The position numbers were made by a program, and so were the translations under genes. Positions 6,096 to 8,578 of a stretch of 8,578 bases of DNA are shown in pieces; position 1 is the stretch's first letter; each line of letters opens with the position of its first letter. Source of the DNA: Alphaproteobacteria bacterium (lineage in GTDB: Bacteria > Pseudomonadota > Alphaproteobacteria > Rhizobiales > Aestuariivirgaceae); contig JAGRLX010000237.1 in the NCBI GenBank assembly GCA_020441605.1, forward strand, positions 1 through 8,578, given 5' to 3'. Under the pieces are notes generated by a model. It was not told the origin of the DNA and did not search any database. It saw nothing but the letters and a program-made list of their open reading frames with translations.

Positions 6096-6116
6096 TAGCC
6101 ACAAAGTCCGAAGCAC

Positions 6117-7670
6117 ATGCCGAAACCGAAATACTACGTGACGACTGCCATTCCCTATGCCAATGGCGCCCCCCATATCGGGCACGCCTATGAACGCATA
6201 GCAACCGACGCCATGGCCCGGTTCAAGCGGCTCGATGGCTATGATGTCCTGTTCGTCACCGGCATGGACGAACACGGACAGAAGATGCAGCAGACCGCAG
6301 CCCGCGAAGGCATAACCCCGATGGAACTTGCCAACCGCACGGCGGGGCTCTTCGAGGACATGGGCGAACTGCTCAATGCCCGGGCTGATGACATTCTGCG
6401 CACCACTTCCGAGCGGCATCGGATTTCGGTGCAGGAAGTTTGGCGGCGCATGGCCGCCAATGGCGATATCTATCTGTCAAAATATTCCGGATGGTACTCG
6501 GTTCGCGACGAGGCCTATTACGGCGAAGACGAGATCGAGGAACGCGACGGCCGAAAGTTTGCGGTCAAGACCGGAACCCCTGTCGAATGGGTCGAGGAGG
6601 AAAGCTATTTCTTCCGCCTGTCCAAATATGCAGAGCCCTTGCTGGCTCATTACGACAAGAACCCGGATTTTATCGTTCCCGAACAGTACCGCAATGAAAT
6701 CCAGGCCTTCGTGAAGCGCGGCCTCACCGATCTTTCGGTGAGCCGGACAACCTTCAACTGGGGCATTCCGGTCCCCGGCGACCCCAAGCACGTGATGTAT
6801 GTCTGGGTGGACGCGCTGACCAATTATCTTTCGGCCACGGGCTTCCCCGACGCGGCCAGTGCGAGCGCTCATTACTGGCCCGCCGATGCCCATGTGATCG
6901 GCAAGGACATCACTCGGTTCCACGCGATCTACTGGCCAGCCTTCCTCATGTCGGCGGGCATGCCGGTGCCAAAGCAGATCGTCGTGCATGGCTTTCTGTT
7001 CAGTCGCGGCGAGAAGATGTCGAAGTCGCTCGGCAACGTGGTGGCGCCCGCCGACCTGGTGCGGGACTACGGTATCGACCAGACCCGGTACTTCTTCCTG
7101 CGCGAAGTCCCCTTCGGCCAGGACGGGAACTACAGCCACGAGGCGATCGTCAACCGCATCAATGCCGATCTCGCCAATGATCTCGGCAATCTGGCGCAGC
7201 GATCCCTGTCGATGATCGCCAAGAACTGTGGGGGCAAGGTACCAGCCTGCGGCGACCTGGGCCCGGCCGACCGTGAGATCTTGGCGGCCGCCGATGGCAT
7301 GCTGGCGGAGGCGCGAGCGCATCACGAGTCCTACACCATCAACAAGGCACTCGATGCCATTTGGAAAGTGGTCGCCGACGCCAATCGTTATTTCGCCGCG
7401 CAGGAACCCTGGGCTCTGAAGAAGACCGATCCGGCGCGCATGGACACCGTGCTCTATGTCACGGCCGAGGTGCTGCGCAACATCGCCATCCTGGCGCAAC
7501 CCTATGTGCCAGGTTCGGCGGCACGGCTACTCGATATTCTTTCGGTGCCCGCCGACGCCCGGAATTTCGCTGATCTGAGGACCCGCCTCGTGACCGGAAC
7601 GCCCCTGCCGGCGCCGGCGCCGATTTTCCCGCGCTACGTGGAGGAGGGGGCTGCCCCCGTCAAGGTCTAG
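6117..7670 (+). CDS. metG: Methionyl-tRNA synthetase
   Basis: A 517-residue class I synthetase that charges tRNA-Met, including the initiator. The signature HIGH is at 20-23 ([14 protein letters not shown]) and KMSKS at 300-304. The anticodon-binding helical domain follows from about 340, with [19 protein letters not shown] (346-364) and the conserved [15 protein letters not shown] (422-436). The connective peptide (~120-175, [20 protein letters not shown]) carries no cysteine zinc knuckle; the only cysteines in the protein are C371 and C378. The C-terminal dimerising tRNA-binding domain of E. coli MetG is also absent. This short zinc-less form is common in alphaproteobacteria. It starts 21 nt after holB with a weak Shine-Dalgarno and ends 4 nt before tatD. 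Function is certain from the motifs. Confidence 0.97.
   Translation: MPKPKYYVTTAIPYANGAPHIGHAYERIATDAMARFKRLDGYDVLFVTGMDEHGQKMQQTAAREGITPMELANRTAGLFEDMGELLNARADDILRTTSERHRISVQEVWRRMAANGDIYLSKYSGWYSVRDEAYYGEDEIEERDGRKFAVKTGTPVEWVEEESYFFRLSKYAEPLLAHYDKNPDFIVPEQYRNEIQAFVKRGLTDLSVSRTTFNWGIPVPGDPKHVMYVWVDALTNYLSATGFPDAASASAHYWPADAHVIGKDITRFHAIYWPAFLMSAGMPVPKQIVVHGFLFSRGEKMSKSLGNVVAPADLVRDYGIDQTRYFFLREVPFGQDGNYSHEAIVNRINADLANDLGNLAQRSLSMIAKNCGGKVPACGDLGPADREILAAADGMLAEARAHHESYTINKALDAIWKVVADANRYFAAQEPWALKKTDPARMDTVLYVTAEVLRNIAILAQPYVPGSAARLLDILSVPADARNFADLRTRLVTGTPLPAPAPIFPRYVEEGAAPVKV
7646..7658 (+). repeat. GC hairpin at the 3' end of metG
   Basis: GGGGG-CTG-CCCCC could form a 5-bp all-GC stem with a 3-nt loop, 12 nt before the metG stop and 16 nt before the tatD start. 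There is no U-run after it, so it is not an intrinsic terminator. It could slow ribosomes or block RNases at the junction, or it may simply reflect G+C-rich codons (Gly-Ala-Ala-Pro). Evidence for a function is weak. Confidence 0.25.
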
Positions 7671-7674
7671 GAAC

Positions 7675-8478
7675 ATGCAGGTCGTCGACAGTCATTGCCA
7701 CCTCGATTTCGAGGGACTGGCGGAGCGCTTGCCCGAGGTGCTGGCCCATGCCGAGACGGCAGGTGTCGGGTTGATGCTGTCAATCTCCACAAGGGTGCGC
7801 CGCTTTGAGCGGCTGCTGCAGATTGCAGAGGATAACTCCAATGTTTTCTGCACGATAGGAACCCATCCTCACAATGCGCATGAGGAATTGGACGTGACCG
7901 TCAACGACCTGGTGGAGTTGGCGCGTCATCCCAAGGTGGTCGGCATCGGCGAGGCCGGCCTCGATTACCACTATGACTTCAGCCCGCGCGAGGCCCAGGA
8001 GACGGGCTTTCGCCTGCATATCGCGGCGGCGCGCGAAACCGGCCTGCCGCTCATCATCCACAGCCGCGAGGCCGAAGCTGATACTGTCCGGATATTGACA
8101 GAGGAAATGACGATTGGCGCGTTCCGGCCGCTCCTGCACTGTTTCACCTCGAAGCCGGAACTTGCCGAAGCCGGTCTCGCCCTTGGCGCCTACATCTCGT
8201 TCTCGGGGATACTGACCTACAAGAGCGCCGAGGACCTGCGCGCCATTGCCGCCAACGTGCCGCGTGACAGAGTGCTGGTCGAGACCGATTCTCCCTACCT
8301 GTCTCCGGTTCCCTTTCGCGGCAAGCCGAATGAGCCGGCTTTCGTGGTCAAGACCCTGGAAACGCTGGCCAAGGTGCAGGATGTTTCGGTCAAGGCCATG
8401 GCTCAAATGACCAACGAAAACTTCTTCCGCCTGTTCAGCAAGATTCCGCGGCCGGAGAAATTTGACGGGGCCGCGTGA
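7675..8478 (+). CDS. tatD: TatD-family metal-dependent hydrolase (putative DNase)
   Basis: A 267-residue TIM-barrel amidohydrolase-type enzyme; E. coli TatD is a Mg-dependent 3'-5' exonuclease linked to DNA repair, and paralogues YcfH and YjjV are less clear. The metal ligands are all present: H7 and H9 (DSHCHLD), E93 (GIGEAGLDYHYD), H129 (IIHSREAEADT), H155 (LLHCFT) and D205 (VETDSPYL). The conserved PFRGKPNEP (213-221) follows the last ligand. Length is normal and no export signal is seen, so it is cytoplasmic. In gene position next to holB/tmk/metG it corresponds to E. coli YcfH (also downstream of tmk-holB), so a YcfH-type orthologue is as good a name as TatD. The start lies 4 nt after the metG stop; its TGA overlaps the next GTG start by 4 nt. 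Confidence 0.93.
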   Translation: MQVVDSHCHLDFEGLAERLPEVLAHAETAGVGLMLSISTRVRRFERLLQIAEDNSNVFCTIGTHPHNAHEELDVTVNDLVELARHPKVVGIGEAGLDYHYDFSPREAQETGFRLHIAAARETGLPLIIHSREAEADTVRILTEEMTIGAFRPLLHCFTSKPELAEAGLALGAYISFSGILTYKSAEDLRAIAANVPRDRVLVETDSPYLSPVPFRGKPNEPAFVVKTLETLAKVQDVSVKAMAQMTNENFFRLFSKIPRPEKFDGAA

Positions 8479-8578
8479 CCACGGTTCTCACCATATTGGG
8501 ATGTGGTTCTTCGGCCGGTGTCCCGCGGATCGGCGGAGATTGGGGCCAGTGTGATCCGGCAAACCCGCGTAATCGGCG
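8475..8578 (+). CDS. MBL-fold metallohydrolase, N-terminal part (cut by window edge)
   Basis: Only the first 34 codons are in the window. They read from a GTG that overlaps the tatD stop (GTGA, 4-nt overlap), with a GGGG-rich weak Shine-Dalgarno just upstream. The peptide contains LGCGSSAGVPRIGGDWGQCD, the N-terminal beta-strand and glycine loop of the PhnP/RNase Z-like branch of metallo-beta-lactamase-fold hydrolases. The metal-binding HxHxDH motif would come later and cannot be checked. An MBL hydrolase directly after tatD is what I would expect at this locus in Hyphomicrobiales. The substrate is unknown; a phosphodiesterase is likely by family. Confidence 0.85.
   Translation, partial: MTTVLTILGCGSSAGVPRIGGDWGQCDPANPRNR

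Noticed and set aside
1..8578. A new defence, mobile or biosynthetic system
   Set aside because: Every gene belongs to a known family, the right-hand genes are a standard housekeeping cluster, and no integrase, transposase, toxin-antitoxin pair, direct-repeat array or phage gene is seen.

Overview
The window is about 8.6 kb of GC-rich DNA (roughly two-thirds G+C by eye) from an alphaproteobacterium, most likely in the order Hyphomicrobiales (Rhizobiales). Four things point there: the chain rlpA - D,D-carboxypeptidase - tmk - holB - metG - tatD - MBL hydrolase is, from memory, the usual arrangement in that order; MetRS is the short type without zinc cysteines; HolB lacks the zinc module; and two candidate promoters fit the alphaproteobacterial CTTGAC/CTATAT pattern. 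Genus cannot be told from the sequence.

Left edge, minus strand (1-906). The first 23 bases are the 5' end of a serine tRNA read leftwards, with a candidate promoter at 46-74. Next is an adducin-type class II aldolase-family gene (83-850) that keeps its zinc histidines but has alanine where the aldolase catalytic glutamate usually sits. Its 5' region holds two perfect inverted repeats: one covers its Shine-Dalgarno sequence, the other the -35 box of its best promoter candidate.

Middle, plus strand (950-2108). Two small secreted proteins lie 7 nt apart: a DUF2147 protein with two CX4C pairs, and a Sel1-repeat protein with five repeats. Both have signal peptides and both look periplasmic.

Right, plus strand (2223 to the edge). 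After a 114-nt gap that contains a CtrA-like TTAACCAT half-site come seven genes: rlpA (septal lytic transglycosylase lipoprotein), a PBP5-type D-alanyl-D-alanine carboxypeptidase, tmk (thymidylate kinase), holB (DNA polymerase III delta'), metG (methionyl-tRNA synthetase), tatD (metal-dependent hydrolase/DNase) and the start of an MBL-fold hydrolase. From the carboxypeptidase onward the junctions are 0 nt, 1-nt overlap, 21 nt, 4 nt and 4-nt overlap, so these six genes look like one transcription unit. The unit combines cell-wall maturation at division, dTTP supply, clamp loading and translation.

The genes are intact and mostly housekeeping. I see no mobile element, CRISPR array, phage gene or defence system, and no convincing undescribed multi-gene system. 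The best leads are the regulatory architecture at 859-916, the glutamate-less aldolase homologue, the DUF2147/Sel1 secreted pair, and the CtrA-like site ahead of rlpA. No stretch longer than 300 bases lacks a gene.
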